Shown: positions 36,385 to 47,668, counted from the stretch's first letter. The stretch: 64,000 nt of DNA from Clostridium tepidum (GCF_002008345.1 NZ_MRAE01000008.1:38718-102717), one strand, 5' to 3'. Made by a program: numbers and translations. The notes: generated from the letters alone by a model not told the origin.

Positions 36385-37236
36385 TTATTTAGAAGAGGTT
36401 CTAAATTTTTCTATATGGATAGCAATATATGCTATTTCTTCTTTAGGTACATCTACAGAAAGTTCATTTTCTATTATTTCACTGACTTTTTTTGCTAGTT
36501 TATATGAAATTTTATATTGCTTTTTTATAGCAGTTAAAAGTTCGTTTTTTATTGGGGTATTATTTAAAATTCTTTCTATTGCGAATCTTATGTGAGTTAA
36601 AAATCTAGCATAGTCTAAAGATTTTCTATCTATCTCTATTTTTAATTCATCTTCAAGAAATTCTACAATAGTATTGGAAATAAAAGCATATTTTATAGTA
36701 TTAGATAATTTCCCTTGGTTTCTTGCAGAATGAATATGCAAAGCGATAAACCCTGCTTCTTCATCAGGAATAATCAAGTTAAGTTTATTTTCCAACATTT
36801 TTATTGCCTTTTTTGCTATATAAAATTCTTTTTTATATAGAGTTTCTGTTTCCACTAGAAAAGGATTTTCTATGCAATCATTTTTCATAAGTCTTTTTAT
36901 AGTATAGGATATATGATCAGTTAAAGATATATGTATTTTTTCATCTAAAGATTCTTTTAGTTCGTCACCAATCATAGAGATTATTTCTTCACATAATCCT
37001 ATAATTTTAGTATCTACATTTGACATTAAAGATTTAAAATTATTAAAATTATTTTGATTTTCTATAGTAAATATCTTATCAATTTTTATATCGAAAGGTA
37101 TAGTATCTCCAGGACGTTTTCCAAAGCCAATTCCTTTACTAAAAAGAATTTTTTCACTTTTATTTTCTTGTACTAATAACACATTATTATTAAATACTTT
37201 TATAATTTCATAACAATCTTTGTGTAAATGATTCAT
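36385..37236 (-). CDS. BglG/LicT-family transcription antiterminator
   Basis: The 283-residue protein has the RNA-binding CAT domain (about 1-60; NNNVLLVQENKSEKILFSKGIGFGK) followed by two PTS regulation domains whose histidines are phosphorylated by PTS proteins (LTDHISYTIKR, FIALHIHSAR, FLTHIRFAIERI, YIAIHIEKF). It binds RAT hairpins and lets transcription pass leader terminators. Two such leaders lie within 1.9 kb, before IIBC and IIA. The ATG at 37236 follows GGAGGAAATGTA. The precise signal (GlcNAc versus glucose) is inferred from the neighbours. Confidence 0.92.
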   Translation of the reverse strand: MNHLHKDCYEIIKVFNNNVLLVQENKSEKILFSKGIGFGKRPGDTIPFDIKIDKIFTIENQNNFNNFKSLMSNVDTKIIGLCEEIISMIGDELKESLDEKIHISLTDHISYTIKRLMKNDCIENPFLVETETLYKKEFYIAKKAIKMLENKLNLIIPDEEAGFIALHIHSARNQGKLSNTIKYAFISNTIVEFLEDELKIEIDRKSLDYARFLTHIRFAIERILNNTPIKNELLTAIKKQYKISYKLAKKVSEIIENELSVDVPKEEIAYIAIHIEKFRTSSK

Positions 37237-37521
37237 TACATTTCCTCCAAAATATAAATAAATTGATAATAAAAATAAATTTTTATTTTTATAATAAACT
37301 TCTCTTTAAGTATAGTATAAAAGCCAATAAAATATTTTTCAAGATAAATTGGTATATACAACATAACAATATGATGATATAATAATATTTAGAATAAAAC
37401 TAAATTCATTATTAATTTTATTAAGATTAATCTGTTTTATTAAAATAAAAATTTAAACTAAAGATGAAATAAATTTTATATGATATAGGTTTAGATAAGC
37501 AGAGAAGGGATTAGTGATAGG

Positions 37522-38256
37522 ATGAAGATTGTTTCTAAAGAAAGTCCAATACCTCTTCATTACCAAATCAAAGAGATATTGCAAGAGATGATAGAAAATG
37601 AAGAATTAAAGTCTGGGGATGCTATACCTACAGAAAGAGAACTTTGCATGATTCAAGGTGTTAGTAGAATGACAGTAAACAAGGCTATAATGTCTTTAGT
37701 TAATGAAGGATTATTATATAGAGAACAAGGAAAAGGAACATTTGTTGCTAAACCTAAGAAAAATAAAGAAATAGCTGGTTTAAAAAGTTTTAGTGAAATA
37801 ATGCATGATAAGGGTATAAAGACAGAAACTAAAATTTTATTTTTTAATATAAAGCAAGCTACAAAAAAAATAAAGTTTATATTAAATTTATCAGATGACA
37901 ACAATAAAGTTATTGAAATAAGTAGACTTAGAATCGCTGATGGAGAACCCGTTGCTATAGAGAATGTTTGGATACCACAATATTTATGTAGTGATATGGA
38001 TAAAGAAACTATAGATGGAAAGTCTTTATATGAAATCTTTAAAAATAAATATAATTATTTTCCAGAAAAGGCAAAACAAACTATAGAACCTGTGATTTTA
38101 AGTGAAGATGAGTGTGAACTTTTAAATCAAGATAAAAATGCTTTAGCTTTAATGTTTAGAAGAACTACCTATATAAAAAATGAAGTTCCAATAGAGTATA
38201 CAAAGGCAATTTATAGAAGTGATATATATAAGTATGAGTTGGTTTTTAAAGAATAA
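37522..38256 (+). CDS. GntR/UTRA-family regulator, probably NagR-like
   Basis: The 244-residue protein has an N-terminal GntR winged helix (about 8-72, with TERELCMIQGVSRMTVNKAI) and a C-terminal UTRA ligand-binding domain. This HutC/NagR subfamily often senses GlcNAc-6-phosphate or glucosamine-6-phosphate. It stands directly before nagA and nagB on the same strand, so it probably regulates them. The start ATG at 37522 is preceded by AAGGGA and GATAGG at uneven spacing. I did not find a clear palindromic operator. Confidence 0.87.
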   Translation: MKIVSKESPIPLHYQIKEILQEMIENEELKSGDAIPTERELCMIQGVSRMTVNKAIMSLVNEGLLYREQGKGTFVAKPKKNKEIAGLKSFSEIMHDKGIKTETKILFFNIKQATKKIKFILNLSDDNNKVIEISRLRIADGEPVAIENVWIPQYLCSDMDKETIDGKSLYEIFKNKYNYFPEKAKQTIEPVILSEDECELLNQDKNALALMFRRTTYIKNEVPIEYTKAIYRSDIYKYELVFKE

Positions 38257-38375
38257 ACTAATAATTATTAAAAATTATTCATATTAATTATGGTAAAATA
38301 TCCTAATTGTAAAATTATAAGAATAGTTTATTAAATTTAAGATAAATGAGTGTTTTTAGATATGGAGTGATCAAT

Positions 38376-39518
38376 ATGAAAGCTATAGTTAACGGAAAAA
38401 TTATAGTAAGAGATACTATATTGGAAGATAAAGTTTTGTTATTTCAAGAGGAAATAGTAGACATATTAGATAAAAAAAATGCTAATTTAAACGATGATGT
38501 GGAAATTATTGATGCTAAAGGTTCATATGTTTCCCCAGGATTTATAGATCTTCATATACATGGCTCAGGTGGGAAGGATGTTATGGATGAAAATCTAGAG
38601 GCTATAAAAGTTATAAGTAGCACTATAGCAAAAAGAGGCGTAACATCATTTTTACCGACTACTATGACCATGGACAAAAAGGATATATATAAAGCTTTAG
38701 ATGTAATAAAACAGGCTATGGGTATGAAATTTTGTGGTGCCAAGGTTTTAGGAGCACATTTAGAAGGTCCTTTTATTAATCCTAAATATAAAGGGGCTCA
38801 AAAAGAAGAGTTTATACAAAATCCAAGCTTTGATTTCATTAAGGGATATGAAGATGTGATAAAAATAATTACTTTAGCTCCAGAGTTGGATAAAAATTTT
38901 AAGTTTTTAAAAGAGGTTAAGAAAAATACAAATATAGTTTTATCCATAGGGCATTCAGATGCAACATATGAACAAGCAATGGAGTCCATAAACAATGGAG
39001 TAAGTCGTGCAACACATACTTTTAATGCTATGACTCCGTTACATCACAGAAACCCAGGAATAGTGGGTGCTATTATGAATACTGATGTATATTGTGAACT
39101 TATAGCAGATAATATCCATGTTCATAAAGGGGCTATTAATGTTCTTACTAAAATTAAAGGTAAGGATAAAATTATCTTAATTACAGATTCAATGAGAGCT
39201 GGATGTATGAAAAATGGTATATGGGAATTAGGAGGACAGAAAGTTATTGTAAAGAATGGTTCTGCTAGGTTAGAAAATAATACTTTAGCAGGAAGTATTT
39301 TAACTTTAGACAATGCAATTAAGAATATGAAAGAAAATATAGAAGCTTCTTTATGTGAAGTTATATCTATGGTAACAATTAATCCAGCTAAGGATATCAA
39401 TATATATGACAAAAAAGGAAGTATTGAAAAAGGAAAAGATGCAGATATTGTTATTTTTGATAAGGATATTAATATTAATATGACCATTGTCGAAGGAGAT
39501 ATTGTTTATAAAAAATAG
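38376..39518 (+). CDS. nagA: N-acetylglucosamine-6-phosphate deacetylase
   Basis: NagA removes acetate from GlcNAc-6-phosphate, the product of the PTS. The 380-residue amidohydrolase shows the metal motif DLHIHGSGG, a GAHLEGPF loop, GHSDAT, and THTFNAMTPLHHRNPG. I use the ATG at 38376 (MKAIVNGKI) behind GGAGTGAT; the upstream ATG at 38346 would add ten unconserved residues. It lies 119 bases after the regulator gene and 174 before nagB. Confidence 0.95.
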   Translation: MKAIVNGKIIVRDTILEDKVLLFQEEIVDILDKKNANLNDDVEIIDAKGSYVSPGFIDLHIHGSGGKDVMDENLEAIKVISSTIAKRGVTSFLPTTMTMDKKDIYKALDVIKQAMGMKFCGAKVLGAHLEGPFINPKYKGAQKEEFIQNPSFDFIKGYEDVIKIITLAPELDKNFKFLKEVKKNTNIVLSIGHSDATYEQAMESINNGVSRATHTFNAMTPLHHRNPGIVGAIMNTDVYCELIADNIHVHKGAINVLTKIKGKDKIILITDSMRAGCMKNGIWELGGQKVIVKNGSARLENNTLAGSILTLDNAIKNMKENIEASLCEVISMVTINPAKDINIYDKKGSIEKGKDADIVIFDKDININMTIVEGDIVYKK

Positions 39519-39692
39519 ATATTAATGCTAATATAATATGTACATTATTTATGAAAAGTAATAGTGAATTTAAATATGATACTTGTCTTAACATATTATT
39601 TATTATAAAATTTTATGTTTTAGATTGTTATATAAAATTAGCTATTAATTTATTTAGTAAAGATAAAATTAATTTTTAATGGGGGTATTTTA

Positions 39693-40427
39693 ATGAGAAT
39701 TATAGTAGTTGATAATTATGAAGAAATGAGTAAAAAAGCAGCAGCGATGGTAGTTAGTCAAGTTATTTTAAAACCAGATAGTGTTCTTGGGTTAGCAACT
39801 GGAGATACTCCTATAGGTATGTATAGGGAAATAATAAATATTTATAAAAATCACAAGCTAAATTTTTCAAAAGTAAAGACATTTAATTTGGATGAATATT
39901 ATGGTTTAAGCAAAGATAACCAACAAAGCTATTATTATTTTATGATGAACAATTTATTTAATCATGTAAATATTGATAAAAATAATATTAATATTCCTAA
40001 TGGAATGGTGGATGATATAGAGAAAGAATGTAAGGAATATGAAAATAGTATAGTTAAAGCAGGAGGTATAGATCTGCAGATTCTTGGTATTGGTGTTAAT
40101 GGACATATTGGTTTTAATGAACCAGGAGAAAGTTTTGAAGCAGAAACTCATTTAGTTAATTTGGATGAAAAAACTATAGAATCTAATTCAAGATTTTTTA
40201 GTTCAAAAGATGAAGTTCCAACTAGGGCTATTAGTATGGGAATCAAAACTATATTACATTCAAAAAAGATAATTTTATTAGCTTGCGGACAAAATAAGGC
40301 AGATGCTATTTTTAAAGCTATAGAAGGGAAAATTACTCCTAATGTACCAGCATCTATACTTCAGTTACACAAAGATGTTGTTGTTATTGTAGATAAAGAA
40401 GCTGGTAGTAAATTAAATCTAAAGTAA
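39693..40427 (+). CDS. nagB: Glucosamine-6-phosphate deaminase
   Basis: NagB turns glucosamine-6-phosphate into fructose-6-phosphate and ammonia, connecting amino-sugar use with glycolysis. The 244-residue protein shows LATGDTPIGMY, FNLDEYYGL, and GVNGHIGFNEPG, all close to the active site. The ATG follows ATGGGGGTATTTTA. A strong terminator comes about 200 bases later. Confidence 0.96.
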   Translation: MRIIVVDNYEEMSKKAAAMVVSQVILKPDSVLGLATGDTPIGMYREIINIYKNHKLNFSKVKTFNLDEYYGLSKDNQQSYYYFMMNNLFNHVNIDKNNINIPNGMVDDIEKECKEYENSIVKAGGIDLQILGIGVNGHIGFNEPGESFEAETHLVNLDEKTIESNSRFFSSKDEVPTRAISMGIKTILHSKKIILLACGQNKADAIFKAIEGKITPNVPASILQLHKDVVVIVDKEAGSKLNLK

Positions 40428-40633
40428 AGCCAGTGTTTTATTAGAGCTAAACATAGTTTTGATTTTAGAATTAGGTTTATTAATAGGATTATTAAAAATC
40501 ATATTTTTTAGAAATTTTTATATGGCAAATTCTTATGAATTGATTTGGGATTTGAAGAAGCTTAGTATATTAAAGTAGGTGTAATTATTAAGATAAATTT
40601 AAAATTATTTTTATTAATAAATATATAAATAAA

Positions 40634-40687
40634 AACGTTAGGAATTTATATTATTATGATAAATATAAATTCCTAACGTTTGTTTTA
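40634..40687 (+). terminator. Terminator after nagB
   Basis: A perfect 18-bp stem, AACGTTAGGAATTTATAT with ATATAAATTCCTAACGTT, followed by TGTTTTAT. The rest of 40428-40835 holds only AT-rich leader for the chitinase gene. Confidence 0.9.
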
Positions 40688-40835
40688 TAAAAATTGTAAA
40701 AGAATCAATAAAATGTTAACAGAATTTTCTTAAAGAAATATATTGATATTATATAATAATTTTTACGGTATTAAAGATTGATAAGAAAAATACGAATAAA
40801 AAAATATGGTAAATAATTATAAAGGGGGATTTTTT

Positions 40836-43052
40836 ATGAAAATAAATAAAAAAAATACAATTCATAGGTATATAGGATGTATCCTATCATTATTTATGTT
40901 ATTTAGCATTATTTCTTTAGAAAGAGTGCCGGTCAAAGCAGCAGATTCGAATCAGTCTAGAAAAAAAATTGTAGCTTATTTTACGGAATGGGGAGTTTAT
41001 TCAGGACATGATAATTATAAAATATCAGATGTACCTTGGGATAAAATTACTCATATAAATTATGCGTTTGCAACTATAAAAAATAATAAAATTGCTTTAT
41101 TTGATGAATGGGCAGCTACAGGTATAGACTTTGGTGATGGATGGGATTCACCTTATAAAGGAAATTTAGGACAAATAAAAAAATATAAAAAGAAATATCC
41201 AAATGTAAAAGTTCTTATATCTATTGGGGGGTGGAGTCAATCAGCTGGATTTCATAATGTAGCAAAGACTCCAGAGAATAGAAAAGTTTTTGCAGATAGT
41301 GTAGTAGAATTTATTCGTAAATGGGAATTAGATGGAGCGGATATAGATTGGGAATACCCTACTTTTAAAAGAGAAGGAGATACTGTAGATAACCCTAATG
41401 ATCAAGGAACACCTTTAGCAGATGATAGTGAAAAAGAAACATTTACTTTGTTATTAAAAGATTTGAGAGAAACACTAAATAAAGCAGGTAAAGAAGATAA
41501 TAAATATTATGAACTTACTGCGGCTGTTGGATGTGGAAAAGATAAAATAGAAAAAACTGAACCAGATAAATATTCACAGTATTTAGATTTCATAAATGTT
41601 ATGACTTATGATATGAATGGTGCTTGGGAAAATAAAACAGGACATCAATCACCTTTATATAAGAATCCTTATGATAATCATGAAGATATAGTTAAGAATT
41701 ATTACAATACAGACACTGCTATGAAATTATTTGAATCATATGGCATATCAAAAGATAAACTTGTAGTTGGATCACCATACTATTCTCGTGGATGGAAAGG
41801 TGTAAAAAATGATGGACCTATAAAAGAACTACCAGGATTATTTGCTACAGCAACAGGAGGAGCAAAAGGAATATGGGATGGAGGACGTGCAGCAGGCTGT
41901 AATCCATATCATTATATAAAAGGTACTTTAGAAAAAGATCCAGCCTTTAAAAAATATAGAGACCCTTATTCAAAAGTCCCTTATTTATATAGTGAATCTA
42001 AAGGGGAAATGTACACCTATGAAGATGAAATTTCTTTGGGCGAAAAGGTTAAATATGTAAAAGATAATAATTATGGAGGAATAATTTTTTGGGAACTTGC
42101 AGGAGATGCTCCATTAAAGGGAAGCAGTTTAACTGATGTTATTTATAAGGGATTTTTTGGTGATGGGGGTATTCCTTCAGATGATAAATTGCCTAAATCA
42201 CCATCAGTATTTGTAAAAAATAATGATAATTATGGAAATTACGATATCAATATATCTATTCCAACAGAAAATAGAGGAGATAAAGTTAGACTATATGAAA
42301 ATAATAAGGTTATTTTAGAAGAGGATTTAATAAAAATATCTTCAAATAATATAACAAAGAATTTTAAAGGGAAAAAAGAGGGGAAATATATTTATACTGC
42401 AGAAATTATAAATAAATATGGAACTTCTAAAGGAAATACTATAATAATAGAAGTATTAGATCCGTATAAGTTAAAAGCTCCTGTTATTTCTGTAGATAAT
42501 GAAGTTAATACAGGAGATTATAAAATATCTTTAAAAGCTTTAAAGGATAACAATGGTAGTGAATTAAAATTATATGAAAATGGAGTAGAAGTTTTAAAAG
42601 AAAGTATAGATGGAAAAAATGAAAAAACATTTATTAAAGAATTTAAAGGCCAAAAAGCTGGAAACTACACTTATAAAGCAGAGATAGTAAGGGAAAATGA
42701 TAAAGTAGAAAGCAATGAAATAGAAGTTATGGTAAAAGATGATAGTTCATCAAATAAAGAAAAGCCAGGAAAACCTTCTTTAACTCATGATAATTGGTGG
42801 CCAGCAGATGGAGACTATACTATTACTATGAATATGTGGTGGGGAGTTAATGGAGATAAGGTAAAAATATATGAAAACGGTGTTTTAATAAAAGAAGCAA
42901 ATTTAAAAAATAATACTCCTCAAGCTCAAACTTATAGTTTAAAAATAAATGGCAAAAATAATGGTAAATATATCTACTATGCAGAACTTATTAATGAAGC
43001 AGGTGTAACTAGAAGTGATGATTTAGTTGTAGAAGTAACAGAAAGTAATTAA
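40836..43052 (+). CDS. Secreted GH18 chitinase with three C-terminal Ig-like/chitin-binding modules
   Basis: The 738-residue enzyme hydrolyses chitin outside the cell. A signal peptide (about 1-36, hydrophobic CILSLFMLFSII, cleavage near VKAADS) is followed by a GH18 barrel with the catalytic motif DGADIDWEYP, the acid being E173, then MTYDMNG and FWELAGD. From about residue 450 come three beta-rich repeats of about 95 residues; each has LYENG- or YENN-type motifs and ends YTAEI/YYAELIN. The last contains DNWWPADGDYTITMNMWWG, also found in the facing gene. The ATG at 40836 follows AAGGGGGA; an earlier ATG at 40806 precedes that site. Confidence 0.94.
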   Translation: MKINKKNTIHRYIGCILSLFMLFSIISLERVPVKAADSNQSRKKIVAYFTEWGVYSGHDNYKISDVPWDKITHINYAFATIKNNKIALFDEWAATGIDFGDGWDSPYKGNLGQIKKYKKKYPNVKVLISIGGWSQSAGFHNVAKTPENRKVFADSVVEFIRKWELDGADIDWEYPTFKREGDTVDNPNDQGTPLADDSEKETFTLLLKDLRETLNKAGKEDNKYYELTAAVGCGKDKIEKTEPDKYSQYLDFINVMTYDMNGAWENKTGHQSPLYKNPYDNHEDIVKNYYNTDTAMKLFESYGISKDKLVVGSPYYSRGWKGVKNDGPIKELPGLFATATGGAKGIWDGGRAAGCNPYHYIKGTLEKDPAFKKYRDPYSKVPYLYSESKGEMYTYEDEISLGEKVKYVKDNNYGGIIFWELAGDAPLKGSSLTDVIYKGFFGDGGIPSDDKLPKSPSVFVKNNDNYGNYDINISIPTENRGDKVRLYENNKVILEEDLIKISSNNITKNFKGKKEGKYIYTAEIINKYGTSKGNTIIIEVLDPYKLKAPVISVDNEVNTGDYKISLKALKDNNGSELKLYENGVEVLKESIDGKNEKTFIKEFKGQKAGNYTYKAEIVRENDKVESNEIEVMVKDDSSSNKEKPGKPSLTHDNWWPADGDYTITMNMWWGVNGDKVKIYENGVLIKEANLKNNTPQAQTYSLKINGKNNGKYIYYAELINEAGVTRSDDLVVEVTESN

Positions 43053-43126
43053 ACAATATAAAAAATATGGTATATTAAAATAAAATTAGATTTAATTTAA
43101 AAACTATAAATGTAATATATTAAAAT

Positions 43127-43193
43127 TGAACTGTCCCCTGTAAAGAGTAATACAGTCTTTTTTCTGTATGCATCTTATAGGGGACAGTTTAAT
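43127..43193. terminator. Bidirectional terminator between the two chitin-associated genes
   Basis: AACTGTCCCCTGTAA (from 43129) pairs with TTATAGGGGACAGTT (to 43189, one mismatch), with a smaller nested hairpin TACAG...CTGTA inside. It lies between convergent genes. Confidence 0.8.
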
Positions 43194-43330
43194 ATATTTT
43201 TTATTTGAGCAAATCCCATAAAAATTTCTAACACGCATACGACAAAGTGTGTTTAAGGAAATAGAGCCATATATATTGATATAATTATATTTAAAAATTA
43301 ATTATTAAGTTTTACCATTTAATTAGTAAA

Positions 43331-45331
43331 TTAGTTAATATTATTAGCTGAGTTAACTTGTTCTATCCAAGAAGTACCAGTTGGAGCTGGTTGTTTATCT
43401 TCAGGGAGATGTTTTTCACAAACCCTTAAAAGTGTTAAGAAGTCATATCGTAAAGAAACATGATCTCCTCCCCAATGTTTAGAAAGTACATCATAGGCCC
43501 TTTTTACATCATTTTTCATAGCATTCCATTCTTCATCATTTGGAACATTTCTTCCATAATAAAGTCTTAATTCCTTAAAGTAATTTTCCATGTCATTCCA
43601 AGTTATATTGGCGTCATAGAAGTTTTCGGTTTCTGAATCCATAGCTTTAATAACATTTTGAATATTTTCAATATGGTTAGCAAACCCAGAAAGATTAAAA
43701 TCCTTATTTATATCAGTAGAATTAATAAGCTTATCTCTATGTTCTGTAAATAGTTTTCTTTGTAACAATCCATAAACACCTCTATTATAAGCATTGTCTA
43801 CTAATACAAACTCTGCCCAAGGATCCTTAGCTTCTTTTAATACTCTGCTAAAGTCATTATTTGGAATAGCATATAGGAATTCTCTTGTCATAGTAAGACT
43901 CATGTAAGATGACATAGCAGCATGTATATAAGATGGGTCATCAGGTTCTCCAGTTTTTAAAGTTACATAATTTTCATGTTCTGCTGAATCTGGGAAATAA
44001 TCTGGATACTGTTTTTTTATTTCGTTAAAGTTGCCTTTCTCCTGTTGAAAAGGGCCATCAGGATGTTTTTTCTGTATTGGCCATGACCACTTTTTACCAT
44101 CAACAGTAACAATGTTTTCTGTGTATCCAGCTTCTAAAGGTACTAACCCACAAGTGAAATTTTCTTTTATTGATAGACCAATCATAAAATTTGGATTTAG
44201 TCCAAAGTATTCAGTTCCAGTTCCAATTCCCATAGCTAAGTATTTAGAAGGCATCCAAATTCTTAAACCATCTACACCATTTATAGGAACAGGCATTTTT
44301 TTTGGCAGAGGTATTATAAGTTGAGTATCTGATGCAGGATTATCATACATAAGTTTATTACCAGTATTTACTTTAACTTTAGGATTATAATAATCAGTTT
44401 TATTAACTATTAAGTCTTTTTCATTTAAATCAGGTTTATTTTTAGTAAAGCTTGAAGGGAGAGAAGCGAATTTAGGATAATTAATATCTCCTCTTATTAA
44501 GTTCGATTTAAAATTTGTTGGGGCCTTTGAAGAAGTTTTTTTACCTTTAACTATAAATATTCTAGTAGTGTTGTAAGGTAAAAGTCTTTCGTCTTGTTTT
44601 AGATTTATTACTACATTTTTACCATTTTGCTTGAAAGAATCTGCATTAGAAACGGAAGTTATTTTATTATCAGTTTCGAAAGACATTCCCCATACAGAAA
44701 AACTGCTACCTTCCCATATATAATTTTTATTAGGATTTGAAATAAATACAGCCCATTCAAAATTATTATCGTCTTCATTTAAGACTTTATATCCTACAGC
44801 AGGTTTTCCACTAACTGATTCAGGTAAAGGAAGTTCTATGGGAGTATCATTTTTAGTTACCTCATGCACTATAGTGTTTTTAGACTTTGTAACACCAACT
44901 GAGTTTATAAGTTCAGCAGTATAAGTATAGGTTCCATTTTTTTTATTTGTAAATTTTACTTCTGCATGTTGGGGATTAGGTGAATTGTTTACTAATTTAC
45001 CTTCATGAACTAATTTACCATTTTCATAAAGTTTCCACATATCACCATTAGTCCCATACCACATATCCATTGAAATTGTATAATTTGGAGAGCCATCCCA
45101 ATTATCTTTGGAAAGTTGGAAAGCAGATGGAGCAGTAGTTGGAGTTTTTAAAGATTTTTGATTTATTTTTTTTGTATTCAATACGTAGGAATTATCATTT
45201 AATATTTTATAAGTATTTTTTTCTTTTTGTTTTTCTTCTAAAGCATAAACGGGTGTTGATATTCCTAATAATATAGATGTTGAAATAGCCAAAGCACTGG
45301 CTTTTTTTAGAGTTTTAAAATTTTTATTCAA
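43331..45331 (-). CDS. Secreted multidomain protein with chitinase-type binding module; catalytic nature unresolved
   Basis: The 666-residue protein has a signal peptide (to about A32, VYALEEK). A module at about 55-140 is very like the last repeat of the facing chitinase (DNWDGSPNYTISMDMWYG...LYENGKLV). A second beta-rich, CBM2-like domain follows (about 150-250). The C-terminal ~390 residues are conserved-looking and end in a helical part (RVLKEAKDPWAEFVLVDNAYN, RLYYGRNVP, VSLRYDFLTLLRVCE) that could be a lysozyme-like glycosidase; I cannot assign it. The start is TTG 45331, seven bases after GGAGG. A chitin or chitosan hydrolase is the likely role by context. Confidence 0.78.
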   Translation of the reverse strand: MNKNFKTLKKASALAISTSILLGISTPVYALEEKQKEKNTYKILNDNSYVLNTKKINQKSLKTPTTAPSAFQLSKDNWDGSPNYTISMDMWYGTNGDMWKLYENGKLVHEGKLVNNSPNPQHAEVKFTNKKNGTYTYTAELINSVGVTKSKNTIVHEVTKNDTPIELPLPESVSGKPAVGYKVLNEDDNNFEWAVFISNPNKNYIWEGSSFSVWGMSFETDNKITSVSNADSFKQNGKNVVINLKQDERLLPYNTTRIFIVKGKKTSSKAPTNFKSNLIRGDINYPKFASLPSSFTKNKPDLNEKDLIVNKTDYYNPKVKVNTGNKLMYDNPASDTQLIIPLPKKMPVPINGVDGLRIWMPSKYLAMGIGTGTEYFGLNPNFMIGLSIKENFTCGLVPLEAGYTENIVTVDGKKWSWPIQKKHPDGPFQQEKGNFNEIKKQYPDYFPDSAEHENYVTLKTGEPDDPSYIHAAMSSYMSLTMTREFLYAIPNNDFSRVLKEAKDPWAEFVLVDNAYNRGVYGLLQRKLFTEHRDKLINSTDINKDFNLSGFANHIENIQNVIKAMDSETENFYDANITWNDMENYFKELRLYYGRNVPNDEEWNAMKNDVKRAYDVLSKHWGGDHVSLRYDFLTLLRVCEKHLPEDKQPAPTGTSWIEQVNSANNIN

Positions 45332-45755
45332 AATATGCACCTCCAGATATTTTATTTATATAGTAAATATATTACATTAGTGTAAAATATATAAGTGTTA
45401 TAAATAATTAGTAAAAATGATAATTCCAAAAATAAAAAGTTGTATAATAAAGATTATTAATGTTAAGAAATACATGTTATAATTTTGAAATTACCCAGAT
45501 ATATATAAATGAAAAAATAATACAAAATATAAATTTAAATTATTATAATTTCTTTCGATAAATAAATACTAATATTTTGTATAGGTTATACATAAATTAG
45601 CAAGTGATTTCTATGGACATAATAATGTATAATAATAAAGAAAAATAATTATATAATTTGTTGTAGATAATTATATAAATAAACTTTAGAATTAAATATA
45701 AAAACCTAATATTTTAATATTTATAAGAGTACAAAACTAAAGAGGAGGTGTAATT
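45332..45755. other. 424-base AT-rich intergenic region
   Basis: No gene or strong hairpin is visible. It contains TTAGCAAGTGATTTCTATGG (from 45597), which is similar to a stretch upstream of the queH gene (54673-54699). Confidence 0.3.
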
Positions 45756-46799
45756 ATGTATTTTTTATTATTTATTTTTGTTGCTCTTACAGTTGGATTT
45801 TTTGCTATGCTTTATAAAGAGCCAAGAACACTATGGATTGGTATAGTATTTCTTTTGTGGATTGGATCTATGCTTGCGTTTTTAGGCATTTTAGCGGAGA
45901 CTTATGAAATCAGAATGCTTTTAACTTCAGTCATAGTTATTATTATAATTGTTATGGCAGGTTTTCCTTTGTATTTGCTATCATTTATATTCATACTTAT
46001 AAAAAGTGGATATAAACTTATAAAAAAAGAAGGTGCGCGGTTAACAAATTTTTTATCTTTATCCTTAGGAATATTTATTATATTGTGGATTTTTTTTACA
46101 CCAAATATTATAAAAGGGGTTACCAATCCTATAGTTAATGGGATTATAGCTTTTATAACTTTTGTAATTAGCTATTTTTTTATGATGATGTTTATTTTTG
46201 CAATATCTGCAGCAATTAATATTTATATACCAAAAAGGAAAAAATATGATTATATCATTGTTTTAGGTAGTGGTTTAATTGGTGATAGAGTTCCACCTCT
46301 ATTAGCTAGCAGAATAGATAAAGGGATAGAAATATACAAAAATCAGCTTAAAAAAGGTCATACATCTAAAATTATATTTACAGGAGCTAAGGGCGCTGAT
46401 GAAAAAATTTCGGAAGGCCTTGCTATGTGGAAATATGCAAAGGATAAAAATATTCCAGCTGAGCATATGATAATTGAGGATAAGGCAATAAATACTTATG
46501 AAAATCTATATAATTCAAAAAAATTATTAGAAGAAGATTATAAAGATTTTCAAAGGGAGTATAGTTGTATTGTGGTAACTAATAATTTTCACTTATTTCG
46601 TTCTTTGATATGGGCTAAAATTGTAGGATTAAAATGTGATGGTGCTGGTTCTAAAACTAAACTTTATTTTTCGCTAAATGCACTTATTCGTGAATATGTA
46701 GGAGTTATGTATATTTATAGAAAGATTAATATCATTATTATAAGTTTAGTATTTTTCTTTAGTATTTTATTGAGCATTATAGAGTTTTATTTTGTTTAA
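45756..46799 (+). CDS. YdcF/ElyC-family (DUF218) membrane protein
   Basis: This is a 347-residue protein with four to five hydrophobic segments in the first 150 residues, one at the extreme C-terminus, and a DUF218 domain between (about 165-310) starting YDYIIVLGSGLIGDRVPP and containing VTNNFHLFRSL. Family members such as SanA and ElyC affect envelope integrity and peptidoglycan precursor handling, but the reaction is unknown. The ATG follows AGAGGAGGTGTAATT. It stands alone in its transcription unit. Confidence 0.88.
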   Translation: MYFLLFIFVALTVGFFAMLYKEPRTLWIGIVFLLWIGSMLAFLGILAETYEIRMLLTSVIVIIIIVMAGFPLYLLSFIFILIKSGYKLIKKEGARLTNFLSLSLGIFIILWIFFTPNIIKGVTNPIVNGIIAFITFVISYFFMMMFIFAISAAINIYIPKRKKYDYIIVLGSGLIGDRVPPLLASRIDKGIEIYKNQLKKGHTSKIIFTGAKGADEKISEGLAMWKYAKDKNIPAEHMIIEDKAINTYENLYNSKKLLEEDYKDFQREYSCIVVTNNFHLFRSLIWAKIVGLKCDGAGSKTKLYFSLNALIREYVGVMYIYRKINIIIISLVFFFSILLSIIEFYFV

Positions 46800-47016
46800 C
46801 TTTTTATGATAATTAAATATTTTTAAAAATTAGAATTACATTGTTAAGTAACTATTTTTATAGTATGTTTAATAATACATTGTAATAAAAATTTGCTATA
46901 ATAAAAGTAAATCTATAAATAAGAATATAACACCAAGTTTTTACAAAAGAGTATTGAAGTATAATAAGTTTTATGTTACCATTATCTTAAGATAAAATAT
47001 TATAAGTCCTTTAAAT

Positions 47017-47668
<652 letters not shown>

